Notes: generated by a model not told the origin, from the sequence alone. Positions 1 through 7,168 are shown, numbered from the stretch's first letter. The stretch: 14,635 bases of DNA from Scatosoma sp045588185 (GCA_045588185.1 JAZNDR010000089.1:1-14635), one strand, 5' to 3'. Made by a program: numbers and translations.

Positions 1-54
1 TTTTACGCCGAAAGTACTTGCAGAGAACTGCCGGGAGGATAGGTAATCGCCGCT
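1..54 (+). rRNA. rrf: 5S ribosomal RNA, 3' end only (partial)
   Basis: The first ~54 bases match the 3' half of a Firmicute 5S rRNA. They carry a loop E/helix IV-like GCCGAAAGTAC, then GGGAGGATAGGT, then a helix I 3' strand ending AATCGCCGC. The 5' half lies outside the window, so the gene is cut by the window edge. The exact mature 3' end (about 53-55) cannot be fixed without the 5' strand of helix I. An intrinsic terminator follows at once, so this is probably the end of an rRNA operon. Recognition is from memory of 5S sequences, not from an alignment. Confidence 0.85.
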
Positions 55-114
55 TTCCAAAAAAGAACAAGCATCTAAACGATGCTTGTTTCTTTTTTTA
101 GGAAAGCGGCGATT
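45..114. repeat. Inverted copy of the 5S 3' end enclosing the terminator
   Basis: AATCGCCGCTTTCC at 45-58 is repeated exactly in inverted orientation at 101-114. The terminator hairpin sits between the arms, so the whole 70-base stretch can fold into one long imperfect hairpin. The left arm is part of the mature 5S sequence. Confidence 0.8.
64..100 (+). terminator. Bidirectional intrinsic terminator after 5S rRNA
   Basis: The arms around ACAAGCATC (67-75) and GATGCTTGT (81-89) close a TAAAC loop, and a T-rich tract (90-99) follows on the plus strand. The preceding A-rich tract gives TTCTTTTTT on the minus strand, so the element can also stop transcription arriving from the acetyltransferase gene. 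An outer pairing between the 5S 3' end (45-58) and its inverted copy (101-114) lengthens the hairpin. Confidence 0.85.
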
Positions 115-128
115 CTCCGCCGTAAATC

Positions 129-157
129 CCTTGTTCATAACCGAACAAGGTTTTTTG
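129..157 (+). terminator. Second intrinsic terminator downstream of 5S
   Basis: CCTTGTTC (129-136) pairs with GAACAAGG (143-150) around an ATAACC loop, followed by six T residues (151-156). It acts on plus-strand transcripts that pass the first terminator. With the first hairpin it gives a tandem stop, which fits the end of a strongly transcribed rRNA operon. Confidence 0.8.
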
Positions 158-184
158 TTATGTATTTTTATCTTGTTGCCTGCC

Positions 185-643
185 TTATTTGCGCTTGCGC
201 ATAACGAAATCGCGGTTTATCATACCGTTTTCTAAAAGAATATCCGTTTGGCTCTCTATTGCAAAACCGTTCTTTTGATAACAGCGCATAGCGCGTTCGT
301 TCGCTTGGTTCACGTTTAAGACGATGTCCTTGCCAAGCTTTATCAGTTCGTCAAATACGAATTTGGCATACCCCTTGCCCCGTGCTTTGGGTAATAGATA
401 CAGCTTGTCCATATATGTTTCCGTTTCCCGTTCTACGAACACCAAAACGCCGACCTCGTCGATTTTATAATATCGGTACCCCTGCGCGCGATAGTGCGCT
501 AAACCTTCTGCGGAAAAGTATTTATGGAGTAAAAATATAATTTGTTCGCGGGGTAATATCTTCCCGTAGGTTTCTATCCACAACGGCTCCATAAATTCAT
601 AAAGCCCCGTAAAATCTTTTTCCGTAAAAGCCGTTAGCTTCAT
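185..643 (-). CDS. GNAT family N-acetyltransferase
   Basis: This is a 152-residue protein of ordinary single-domain GNAT length. The C-terminal half has the acetyl-CoA-binding motif A (LYLLPKARGKGYA, the R/Q-x-x-G-x-G/A signature), then the motif-B-type NxxNxRAxRCYQKNGF segment common in this family. GNAT enzymes move an acetyl group from acetyl-CoA to an amine; the acceptor here cannot be read from sequence. A longer frame starts at 673, but that ATG overlaps the -10 box (TACAATG) of a consensus promoter, so the transcript should begin about 664. The start at 643 has a good GAGGTG site five bases upstream and is preferred. The gene stands alone and diverges from the nucleotidase lipoprotein. 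Transcription probably ends in the bidirectional hairpin at 64-100. Confidence 0.88.
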   Translation of the reverse strand: MKLTAFTEKDFTGLYEFMEPLWIETYGKILPREQIIFLLHKYFSAEGLAHYRAQGYRYYKIDEVGVLVFVERETETYMDKLYLLPKARGKGYAKFVFDELIKLGKDIVLNVNQANERAMRCYQKNGFAIESQTDILLENGMINRDFVMRKRK

Positions 644-671
644 ATGCCCACCTCGCGTTTGGAATATACTC

Positions 672-700
672 ATTGTACTACCTTTTTTTTAAAATGTCAA
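672..700 (-). promoter_or_regulatory. SigA promoter of the acetyltransferase gene
   Basis: On the minus strand TTGACA (700-695), a 17-base spacer and TACAAT (677-672) form a near-consensus promoter. The predicted start near 664 leaves a leader of about 20 bases carrying the GAGGTG site. This promoter rules against translation starting at the ATG at 673. Confidence 0.85.
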
Positions 701-713
701 CGAAAGAAAACTC

Positions 714-742
714 TTGACAAGGCAAAAAAACAGTGTTACAAT
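714..742 (+). promoter_or_regulatory. SigA promoter of the nucleotidase lipoprotein gene
   Basis: TTGACA (714-719), a 17-base spacer and TACAAT (737-742). Its -35 box lies only 13 bases from the -35 box of the divergent acetyltransferase promoter, so the two promoters are back to back and may interfere with each other. Confidence 0.85.
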
Positions 743-782
743 ATATATGGTAGTAAAATTCATAACAAAAGAGGGAAATACT

Positions 783-2336
783 ATGCGGAAATGGTTGCCG
801 ATACTCCTTTTAAGCGCGCTTTGCACTTTCAGCGGGTGTGATTTTTTCAGTTCGTCAAGCAAACAAAGCTCGACGGGCGGGCAAAAAGATGAGCAAAACA
901 CCGTTGTTACCTCGCACGCGGACGAAGACAATGACGGACTTTGCGATCACTGTGAGGCGAGTATTGAAACGGAAATCGAATTCTATGCGATAAACGATTT
1001 ACACGGCAAGCTCGACGATACGTACGCAAATATCGGTGTGGACGAAATGTCGGCGTATTTGCGTTCGGCACAGGAAAAAAACGAGAACGTCGTGTTATTA
1101 TCCTCGGGTGATATGTGGCAGGGGAGTGCGGAATCCAACTTCACCAAAGGCAAAATCATTACCGACTGGATGAACGGAATGGATTTTGTTTCGATGACGA
1201 TGGGCAATCACGAATTTGACTGGGGGGAAGCTTATATCGAAGCGAACGACGAGCTTGCGCAGTTCCCGTTTCTCGGTGTCAATATTTACGATAAGGATAC
1301 GGACGAGCGGGTGGAATATTGCGACCCGTCCGTGATAATCGAGCGGAGCGGTGTGAAAATCGGTATTATCGGCGCAATCGGCGATTGCTATTCCTCGATT
1401 GCCGAGGAGCAGGTAGAGGATATTTATTTTAAGGTAGGCAACGAGCTGACCGAGCTTGTGAAAGCGGAATCGGAAAAGCTCCGCAAAGAGGGCGCGGATA
1501 TGATTGTCTATTCGTTGCACGACGCGGAAGATTCCAATCTGCACCATTACGATTTAGAGCTTTCTAATGGATACGTGGATTTGGTGTTTGAGGGGCATTC
1601 CCACACCACCGTTTGCGAGCAGGACGCACGCGGCGTTTGGCATTTACAGGCGGGCGGGGATAATTCGAAAGGACTTTCGTACGCCAAGGTGAACGTGAAT
1701 ATTTTAACGGGCGAAGTGGAAGTGCCGTCGGCGAAGCTGGTGTATCATAATTCGTATCAAAGTATGACAGACGACCCTATTGTGGACGAGCTGTTGGATA
1801 AATACGCGGAAGATTTGGAAAAGGTAACGGCGACGCTTGGGCAAAACGACGAGTATCGTAATGCGGATTCACTGGCGAATATAATGGCAAAAGCTTTGTA
1901 TACGGCGGGTGCGGAGCGTTGGGGAAACGACGGAAAATACGCGGGAAAAATCGTTTTAGGCGGTGGATTTATCAACGTGCGCAGTCCAAGATATTTGCCC
2001 GCGGGACAGGTAACTTACGGGGATATTTATCCGCTGTTCCCGTTCGATAACGCCGTGGTGCTGTGCAAGGTGTCGGGCAGTCGGTTGAAAAGTCAGTTTA
2101 TCGACAGCAATAACTATTTTTGTTATTACGGCGCGGACGGAGAAGCGATTAAAGCGAACCTGAATTATAACGAAACCTATTACGTGGTGGTGGATACCTA
2201 TTGCGCGAACTACAATTTCCGCGGTATGGGCTTTTTGGAAATCATAGAATATTACGACGAGGCGCACTCGTTTTTCTCGCGTGACGCTTTGGCGGAGTAT
2301 ATCAAGGCGAGCGGTTTGACGCGGAAAGGCGGTTGA
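783..2336 (+). CDS. 5'-nucleotidase/metallophosphatase family lipoprotein
   Basis: This 517-residue protein is predicted to be an extracellular lipid-anchored phosphohydrolase. The N-terminus has a basic start, a hydrophobic core and a lipobox-like FSGC (lipidated Cys19; Phe at -3 is less usual), then a Ser/Gln-rich linker and an Asp-rich stretch with a CxxC (residues 47-57). The metallophosphatase domain shows the dinuclear-metal motifs in order: NDLHG (Asp72, His74), SGD (Asp110), GNHEFD (Asn142, His143), a later SLHD and GHSH. The C-terminal 5'-nucleotidase domain has GGGFINVRS and YGDIYPLFPFDN. The family (UshA/YfkN-like) cleaves nucleoside monophosphates, nucleotide sugars or cyclic nucleotides; which one is unclear. 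The start at 783 is chosen for its GAGGGA site (771-776) and signal peptide; an upstream in-frame start at 714 lies within the promoter. A terminator follows at 2401. Confidence 0.92.
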   Translation: MRKWLPILLLSALCTFSGCDFFSSSSKQSSTGGQKDEQNTVVTSHADEDNDGLCDHCEASIETEIEFYAINDLHGKLDDTYANIGVDEMSAYLRSAQEKNENVVLLSSGDMWQGSAESNFTKGKIITDWMNGMDFVSMTMGNHEFDWGEAYIEANDELAQFPFLGVNIYDKDTDERVEYCDPSVIIERSGVKIGIIGAIGDCYSSIAEEQVEDIYFKVGNELTELVKAESEKLRKEGADMIVYSLHDAEDSNLHHYDLELSNGYVDLVFEGHSHTTVCEQDARGVWHLQAGGDNSKGLSYAKVNVNILTGEVEVPSAKLVYHNSYQSMTDDPIVDELLDKYAEDLEKVTATLGQNDEYRNADSLANIMAKALYTAGAERWGNDGKYAGKIVLGGGFINVRSPRYLPAGQVTYGDIYPLFPFDNAVVLCKVSGSRLKSQFIDSNNYFCYYGADGEAIKANLNYNETYYVVVDTYCANYNFRGMGFLEIIEYYDEAHSFFSRDALAEYIKASGLTRKGG

Positions 2337-2400
2337 CGAACACGGCTTGGAGCGCTCCCGAAACGGTAACGGCGGTGTAAAACGAGGTGATATTTTCTGA

Positions 2401-2430
2401 CCGCAGGGCAAACGCCCTGCGGGGTTTTTA
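2401..2430 (+). terminator. Intrinsic terminator after the nucleotidase gene
   Basis: A nine-base-pair stem, CCGCAGGGC (2401-2409) with GCCCTGCGG (2414-2422), has an AAAC loop and is followed by GGTTTTTA. It separates the nucleotidase gene from the ABC transporter gene. Confidence 0.88.
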
Positions 2431-2487
2431 TACAAAAAAAGAAATGTGAAAAAATAACGAAATATAAAAAAGGACGGCTTGCGTTTA

Positions 2488-2516
2488 TTGACATCTGCGC
2501 TAAACTGTGTTAATAT
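2488..2516 (+). promoter_or_regulatory. SigA promoter of the ABC transporter gene
   Basis: TTGACA (2488-2493), a 17-base spacer and TAATAT (2511-2516). The predicted start near 2523 gives a short leader holding AAGGAG (2531-2536), eight bases before the ATG at 2545. Confidence 0.85.
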
Positions 2517-2544
2517 TGAATAGACAAAAAAAGGAGTGAAAAAT

Positions 2545-5500
2545 ATGCTGGAATTAAGAGATATTAAAAAAGAATATCCTGCCGGCGAAAACACCGTGTA
2601 CGCGCTCAAAGGCGTTACGCTGGATTTTCGTAAAAACGAATTTGTTGCTATTTTAGGCCCCTCCGGCTGTGGTAAAACGACGATGCTCAATATCATCGGC
2701 GGGTTAGACCATTATACGGAAGGCGACCTGATTATCAACGGAAAATCCACGAAAGATTTTACGGAGCGGGAGTGGGACGCTTACCGTAACCATTCTATCG
2801 GCTTCGTGTTTCAAAGCTATAATTTGATTCCCCACCAAACGGTATTACAAAACGTAGAGCTTGCGCTTGCGCTTTCGGGCGTATCCAAATCGGAGCGTCG
2901 GGAACGGGCAAAGGAGGCTTTGCGTTCGGTGGGTTTGGAAACGCAATTACATAAAAAACCGACGGAAATGTCGGGTGGACAGATGCAACGCGTCGCAATA
3001 GCCCGCGCGCTTGTTAATAATCCTGATATCATTCTTGCCGACGAGCCTACGGGGGCGTTGGACAGCGAAACGAGCGTACAGGTTATGGATATTTTAAAGG
3101 AAGTATCGAAAGACAGGCTCGTGATTATGGTTACGCACAATCCAGAGTTGGCGGAGAAATACGCCACCCGTACCGTTCGTATGATCGACGGGCGGATAAC
3201 GGACGATACCGCGCCGTTATCGGACGGAGAAAAGGAACGCGAGCACGCGTTGGATAAAGAAGCCGCCGAACAGGAAATGCAGGTTTTGCCAAACGGCAAG
3301 AAAAAGCCGAAAAAACAGAGAAAGCCGTCGATGTCTTTATGGACTTCGTTTTGCTTGTCGCTGAAAAATTTATTTACGAAAAAGGGCAGAACGCTGCTTA
3401 CCTCGTTTGCGGGAAGTATCGGTATTATCGGTATTGCGTTGATTTACGCCGTATCGCAGGGTATGACCAATTACATAAATATTATACAAGAAGAAACCTT
3501 GTCCTCTTATCCGCTTGCGATACAGTCAGAGCATACGGATATGACTTCGTTTTTGCAGTCGTTTATGGAAGCCGCAAAGAGCAGCGGCGATCATAGCGAC
3601 GAAGAAAGCGTGTACGAAAAGACGGCGTTGTACGATTTGGTCAAAGCGTTCAGCACGAGGGAAACGAAGCAGAATGATTTGAAGTCGTTTAAAGAATTTA
3701 TCGAAAGCGAACGCACGAACGGGGAGAGCGCTTCGGGGCTTTCTACCGCGCTTGCGGGTGTGCAGTATACCTACGATTTCGATATGCTCATTTATACGGA
3801 AAACGTAGACGGGACAATAATGCATTCGGATATGGAATCGTTGGTGGAGGAGCTGATGACGACTTATTTAGGCTCTGCCGCGATGTCTACGCTGTTTTCT
3901 TCGTCGATGTTTTCTTCGTCTATGACGTTATGGCAGGAAATACTGTCGGGAAACGACGGCAGTCTTATCAATCCTATGCTGAAAAAGCAATACGACCTCG
4001 TATACGGGGATTGGCCAAACGAATATAACGAGATATTGCTCGTAGTGGACGAGAGAAATGAAATCGACGATATGACGTTGTATGCGCTGGGTTTGAAATC
4101 GGAGGAAGAGATTGCCGCGATGGCGAACGCCGCAATCAACAACGCGCCGTTACCTGAAACGGAAGCCAAGCATTGGACGTATAAAGAAATTTGCGAGGAT
4201 ATGAAATTCCGTACCGTTTTGGGTAAGGATTGCTATATTGAAAGGGACGGTGTGTATCAAGACCTCAGAAGCACGGATGAGGGTTTGAAATATCTCTACG
4301 ATAAGGGCTTCGATTTGAAAGTGTCGGGTATTATCCGCCCGAACGAGGACGCTTCCTCGACGATGCTGACGGGTTCTATCTGTTATACGTATAAATTAAC
4401 GGAGCATATCGTGGCGGAATCGGAAAAGGCGGCGGCAACCGAGGGGAACGTTTTGCACGCACAGCTCGCAAACCCGAACACGGACGTCTTTACCGGGCTT
4501 CCCTTTAAAGAGGGCGGCGCGACGATGACGGACGAGGAAAAGGCGGCGGACTTTAAAGAATACGTTACTTCTTTGGATACGGCAGGAAAGGCAGACGCGT
4601 ACGTAAAAATTATGAGCGTTATGCCTGCGGAACAGCTCAATGCGGCTGTGGCGGAAGCGATGAAAGGCGTTTCCCGCGACGAAATGGTGGAAACAATGAC
4701 GCAGGCGCTCGTTCAGCAAATGGGTATGGACGAGGCGACCATTCGCGCGTACGTGTCGGAAATGAGCGAAGAGGAGCTTACGCAAGCGTACACGCAATTG
4801 GTTGCAATGAAAATACAGGCGGGGTATGCGGTACAGGTGCAGGCAGGCTTGCAAGCCGTTCCCGACGAGCAAAAAGCGTCGCTTTTGGATGAGGCGTTAC
4901 CGAAGTATACGAATGCACAGTGCGCGGTTTATTACGATAGCGTTTTGACTTTCTCGGAGGATAGCTACGAGGGGAATTTGCAGAAACTGGGTTACGTGGA
5001 TTTGGCAACGCCCTCGTCGGTAAGCTTGTACGCGTCCTCGTTTGAAAATAAAGGGGTTATCAAAGACGCAATAAAAGCGTATAACAAACGCGTGGGCGAG
5101 GAAAAGGAAATCAATTATACCGATTACGTAGACTTAATGATGTCGTCGGTAACGAAAATTATCGACGCGATAACGTACGTGCTGATTGCATTCGTGGCGG
5201 TGTCGCTAATCGTTTCCTCGATTATGATCGGAGTAATTACGCTGATATCCGTGCAGGAAAGAACGAAAGAAATCGGTATTCTCCGCGCGATCGGTGCGTC
5301 CAAGCGGAACGTATCGAGTATGTTCAACGCGGAAACGCTGATTATCGGTTTCTCGTCAGGTGCGCTCGGTGTAATAGTAACGTATTTGTTATGCTTGCCG
5401 ATTAACGGGATATTGCACCTGCTGACAGGTATTGGCAATTTGAGCGCATATTTGCCCATTGAAACGGGACTGATTTTAATCGGTATCAGTATGTTGCTTA

Positions 5501-5574
5501 CGCTGATTGCGGGCATAATCCCCTCGCGCAGTGCAGCGAAGAAAGATCCCGTCGTTGCGCTTCGTAGCGAATAA
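2545..5574 (+). CDS. ABC transporter, fused ATP-binding protein and FtsX-type permease (MacB-like)
   Basis: This 1009-residue fusion is of the type VII (MacB/LolCDE/FtsX) class. The ATPase domain (about 1-225) shows Walker A GPSGCGKTT (38-46), a Q-loop in VFQSYNL, signature MSGGQMQR, Walker B ILADEPTGALD and the switch His in VTHNPELA. A Lys-rich linker (about 245-275) follows, then TM1 around 285-310. An unusually long soluble segment of about 550 residues lies outside the membrane, and three TM helices (about 872-1000) include the conserved QERTKEIGILRAIGASKRNV between TM2 and TM3. Members couple ATP use to movement of a periplasmic or extracellular domain rather than moving substrate through the TMs; roles include peptide or antibiotic efflux and lipoprotein handling. 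No separate partner gene is adjacent, so it probably dimerises. The ATG at 2545 with AAGGAG is preferred over the in-frame GTG at 2536, which lies inside that site. Confidence 0.93.
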   Translation: MLELRDIKKEYPAGENTVYALKGVTLDFRKNEFVAILGPSGCGKTTMLNIIGGLDHYTEGDLIINGKSTKDFTEREWDAYRNHSIGFVFQSYNLIPHQTVLQNVELALALSGVSKSERRERAKEALRSVGLETQLHKKPTEMSGGQMQRVAIARALVNNPDIILADEPTGALDSETSVQVMDILKEVSKDRLVIMVTHNPELAEKYATRTVRMIDGRITDDTAPLSDGEKEREHALDKEAAEQEMQVLPNGKKKPKKQRKPSMSLWTSFCLSLKNLFTKKGRTLLTSFAGSIGIIGIALIYAVSQGMTNYINIIQEETLSSYPLAIQSEHTDMTSFLQSFMEAAKSSGDHSDEESVYEKTALYDLVKAFSTRETKQNDLKSFKEFIESERTNGESASGLSTALAGVQYTYDFDMLIYTENVDGTIMHSDMESLVEELMTTYLGSAAMSTLFSSSMFSSSMTLWQEILSGNDGSLINPMLKKQYDLVYGDWPNEYNEILLVVDERNEIDDMTLYALGLKSEEEIAAMANAAINNAPLPETEAKHWTYKEICEDMKFRTVLGKDCYIERDGVYQDLRSTDEGLKYLYDKGFDLKVSGIIRPNEDASSTMLTGSICYTYKLTEHIVAESEKAAATEGNVLHAQLANPNTDVFTGLPFKEGGATMTDEEKAADFKEYVTSLDTAGKADAYVKIMSVMPAEQLNAAVAEAMKGVSRDEMVETMTQALVQQMGMDEATIRAYVSEMSEEELTQAYTQLVAMKIQAGYAVQVQAGLQAVPDEQKASLLDEALPKYTNAQCAVYYDSVLTFSEDSYEGNLQKLGYVDLATPSSVSLYASSFENKGVIKDAIKAYNKRVGEEKEINYTDYVDLMMSSVTKIIDAITYVLIAFVAVSLIVSSIMIGVITLISVQERTKEIGILRAIGASKRNVSSMFNAETLIIGFSSGALGVIVTYLLCLPINGILHLLTGIGNLSAYLPIETGLILIGISMLLTLIAGIIPSRSAAKKDPVVALRSE

Positions 5575-5582
5575 GAGTAAAA

Positions 5583-5626
5583 AACCGAAGAACGCAAGCC
5601 GTAAAAGAGGCTTGCGTTTTTCGGTT
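5583..5626 (+). terminator. Intrinsic terminator after the ABC transporter gene
   Basis: AACGCAAGCC (5591-5600) pairs with GGCTTGCGTT (5609-5618) around an eight-base loop. Outer bases AACCGA (5583-5588) can also pair with TCGGTT (5621-5626). A run of five T residues (5617-5621) follows the inner stem. The outer arm overlaps the -35 box of the tRNA promoter. Confidence 0.75.
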
Positions 5627-5654
5627 GACAGGAAAGGAGTGCTTATGTTATAAT
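5625..5654 (+). promoter_or_regulatory. SigA promoter of tRNA-Ala
   Basis: TTGACA (5625-5630), an 18-base spacer and a perfect TATAAT (5649-5654), with the tRNA 5' end 11 bases downstream. A consensus promoter of this strength is usual for a stable RNA gene. Confidence 0.88.
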
Positions 5655-5664
5655 AATAAAAAGC

Positions 5665-5740
5665 GGGGTCATAGCGCAGTTGGTAGCGCGTTTGAATGGC
5701 ATTCAAAAGGTCAGGGGTTCGACTCCCCTTGGCTCCACCA
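5665..5740 (+). tRNA. tRNA-Ala (anticodon GGC)
   Basis: A full 76-base cloverleaf with encoded CCA. The acceptor GGGGTCA pairs with TGGCTCC and includes the G3-U70 wobble that is the alanine identity element. The D stem is GCGC/GCGC. The anticodon stem TTTGA/TCAAA has loop ATGGCAT, giving anticodon GGC at 5698-5700 for GCC/GCU codons. The T stem AGGGG/CCCCT has loop TTCGACT, and the discriminator is A73. The loop closes with A32-U38, which published work on E. coli tRNA-Ala(GGC) describes as tuning decoding. The gene is monocistronic and followed by a very long perfect hairpin. Confidence 0.97.
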
Positions 5741-5780
5741 CGAAAGAGGACGGCAACAGCCGTCCTCTTTCGTGGTGGAG
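5733..5780. repeat. Perfect 22-bp inverted repeat that includes the tRNA 3' end
   Basis: Bases 5733-5754 and 5759-5780 are exact reverse complements around an AACA loop. The left arm starts with CTCCACCA, the last eight bases of the tRNA, and runs 14 bases past it. It may act as a terminator or processing structure, but no T-tract follows the stem, so it is not a canonical intrinsic terminator. Confidence 0.9.
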
Positions 5781-5867
5781 CAGGGTCGCGAGAACGCCTG
5801 TAAAACGCGCGGGAATGATCTTCTTGTGTAAAACAGATAAAATTTGGTAAAAATAAGCGAAAAGAGA

Positions 5868-5896
5868 TTGACAGATTTTTAAATAATCGTTAAAAT
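5868..5896 (+). promoter_or_regulatory. SigA promoter of the cyclophilin-like lipoprotein gene
   Basis: TTGACA (5868-5873), a 17-base spacer and TAAAAT (5891-5896). The predicted start is near 5903, leaving a leader of about 57 bases. Confidence 0.85.
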
Positions 5897-5959
5897 AGAA
5901 TAGTAAAACCATAAGTGCGTGTTTAGCGGTTCTTTTCGGCTCGCGCACGGGAGGCAATT

Positions 5960-6796
5960 ATGAAACTGAAAAAGATTATCAGCAGTGTTTTGGCAACGAC
6001 GGCGGCGTTTGGCTGTATGGCGACGATGACCGCTTGCGAAACCTCGCACCCCGAAGTTACGATCACGCTTACGTTCCAAGGCGAAACCTACGAGCTGGAT
6101 TATCAGCTTTACAGAAAAGTCGCGCCCGCAACGGTGGCGCACTTCCTCGCGCTTGCAGAGCAAGGCTATTACGACGGATTGTGCGTGCACGATTACGCTG
6201 ATTCCAGAATGTACACGGGCGGGTATATCTACGACGCCGCTGCGGACGGTAAGCTCAAAGAGAAAAAATATTTCGATTTGGTAAAAACCTACGAAAACTT
6301 CCCCACGACGGTGTACAAGGACGAGGCGAAAACACAGCCTATCTACACTCTCTACGGCGAATTTTACGACAACAGTAAATTCAACGTGGAAAGCGGGGAA
6401 AAGAGCGAAAGCTTCGGGTCTTTGACGATGTATTACACCGACAAGGGCGATTGCAAGGATACGGTTATGCTCGATCACCCCGAGGCAGGGAAGTGGAAAG
6501 CCCGCGACTACGCGGACAACTGCGCGACCTCGCTGTTCTTCATTTCCTTGACGGAAGAGGATAAAACGAATACCAACTATTGCACCTTTGCAACGCTGGA
6601 AGAGGGGGATGTGGATACCTTGAAAGCGTTAAAGGCAGAGCTTGACGAATACGCTTCCGATTCGGCTAACCTTTCGTCCGTAACAACGAGTGTGGATTCG
6701 GGCGATCCGTTCGTCGGCAGTTACAATAAAAAAGCGACTTACGACCTGCTCGCAGAACCGCTCGTCGTAAAAAAAGTGGAAGTAAAGAAATTCTAA
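5960..6796 (+). CDS. Cyclophilin-like (peptidyl-prolyl isomerase fold) lipoprotein
   Basis: This 278-residue protein has a basic, hydrophobic N-terminus ending in a lipobox-like MTAC (Cys26), so it is probably anchored to the outer face of the membrane. The region after residue 30 follows the cyclophilin pattern: a strand, then APATVAHFLALAEQGYYDGLCVHDY (compare the family's TVxNFxxLxxxGYYDGxxFHR), SRMYTGGY (compare FMIQGGD), TSLFFISL (compare GSQFFI) and YCTFATLEEGDV (compare FGxVxxGMDV). The catalytic Arg of FHR and the Gln of GSQFF are not conserved, so isomerase activity is doubtful. About 80 residues are inserted between the second and third motifs. GGGAGG (5949-5954) lies five bases before the ATG. 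The gene stands alone and ends at a convergent terminator. Confidence 0.82.
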   Translation: MKLKKIISSVLATTAAFGCMATMTACETSHPEVTITLTFQGETYELDYQLYRKVAPATVAHFLALAEQGYYDGLCVHDYADSRMYTGGYIYDAAADGKLKEKKYFDLVKTYENFPTTVYKDEAKTQPIYTLYGEFYDNSKFNVESGEKSESFGSLTMYYTDKGDCKDTVMLDHPEAGKWKARDYADNCATSLFFISLTEEDKTNTNYCTFATLEEGDVDTLKALKAELDEYASDSANLSSVTTSVDSGDPFVGSYNKKATYDLLAEPLVVKKVEVKKF

Positions 6797-6805
6797 ACGA
6801 AAGCA

Positions 6806-6838
6806 AAACCCCGCAATCCGATACGGTTTGCGGGGTTT
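6806..6838 (+). terminator. Bidirectional terminator between convergent genes
   Basis: AAACCCCGCAA (6806-6816) pairs with TTGCGGGGTTT (6828-6838), with an inner CCG/CGG pairing and an ATA loop. It follows the cyclophilin-like gene on plus and the 77-residue gene on minus, where TTTTGC follows the stem. Confidence 0.85.
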
Positions 6839-6850
6839 CAGACTTTTTCA

Positions 6851-7084
6851 TTACTCGTGGTCTTTCAGCCACGCGTTTGCTTTTTCGGCGCTCATTCTCG
6901 TGATGTCTTCTTTGGTGTACTTGGACTGTGCGCCGCCGTTGGTGTACAGGAAGAAGTTACCGCTTTCCGTCTTATAGAGGGTTTCCTCGTAGCCGTCCGC
7001 GCAACCGTAGCAACCGAAGGTTACTTTCTTCACGATCGTGGACGTTTCCGTGTCGTACACTTTTTTACAAATGGTTTTCTGCAT
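6851..7084 (-). CDS. Small conserved-type hypothetical protein (77 aa)
   Basis: This is a soluble 77-residue protein with no signal peptide or TM helix. It opens with a KKVYDTETSTIVKK strand-like segment, then FGCYGCADGYEETLYKT, a hydrophobic FFLYTNGG, and an acidic-basic helix ending NAWLKDHE. I recall similar small proteins of unknown function in Clostridia, but I cannot name a family with certainty. The two Cys in GCYGC could bind metal or form a disulfide, though the set is too small for a zinc ribbon. The start is supported by GAGGT seven bases upstream and by a promoter (7149-7120). No role can be assigned from its neighbours. Confidence 0.8.
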   Translation of the reverse strand: MQKTICKKVYDTETSTIVKKVTFGCYGCADGYEETLYKTESGNFFLYTNGGAQSKYTKEDITRMSAEKANAWLKDHE

Positions 7085-7119
7085 ATTCTTTACCTCGCTT
7101 AAAAAATTTTTACTCTCAC

Positions 7120-7149
7120 ATTGTATACCAAACAGCCCGCCCGTGTCAA
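7120..7149 (-). promoter_or_regulatory. SigA promoter embedded in a terminator hairpin
   Basis: On minus, TTGACA (7149-7144), an 18-base spacer and TACAAT (7125-7120) precede the 77-residue gene. The -35 box sits in the loop and first stem bases of the 16-bp hairpin at 7130-7168, and the spacer is the hairpin's downstream arm. Confidence 0.8.
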
Positions 7150-7168
7150 GCGCACGGGCGGGCTGTTT
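7130..7168 (-). terminator. GC-rich hairpin ending the 304-residue gene
   Basis: AAACAGCCCGCCCGTG (7130-7145) is the exact reverse complement of 7153-7168, with a seven-base loop. It lies about 40 bases past the stop codon of the minus-strand 304-residue gene. The T-tract after it is weak (TTTGGTAT), so termination may be partial. Confidence 0.7.

Noticed and set aside
1098..1547. Long minus-strand frame inside the nucleotidase gene, and similar antisense frames over other genes (for example 10239-11129 and 11084-11767 over rpsB and tsf)
   Set aside because: These are reading-frame shadows of well-supported genes, with no start signals and low-complexity composition.
5781..5830. Possible second tRNA 3' end on the minus strand beside the palindrome
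   Set aside because: The would-be T stem does not pair and no cloverleaf can be drawn; the CTCCACCA there is simply the palindrome arm.
5703..5957. Minus-strand open frame over the tRNA gene
   Set aside because: It is the reverse complement of the tRNA and its palindromic flank, a common spurious call, with no ribosome-binding site.
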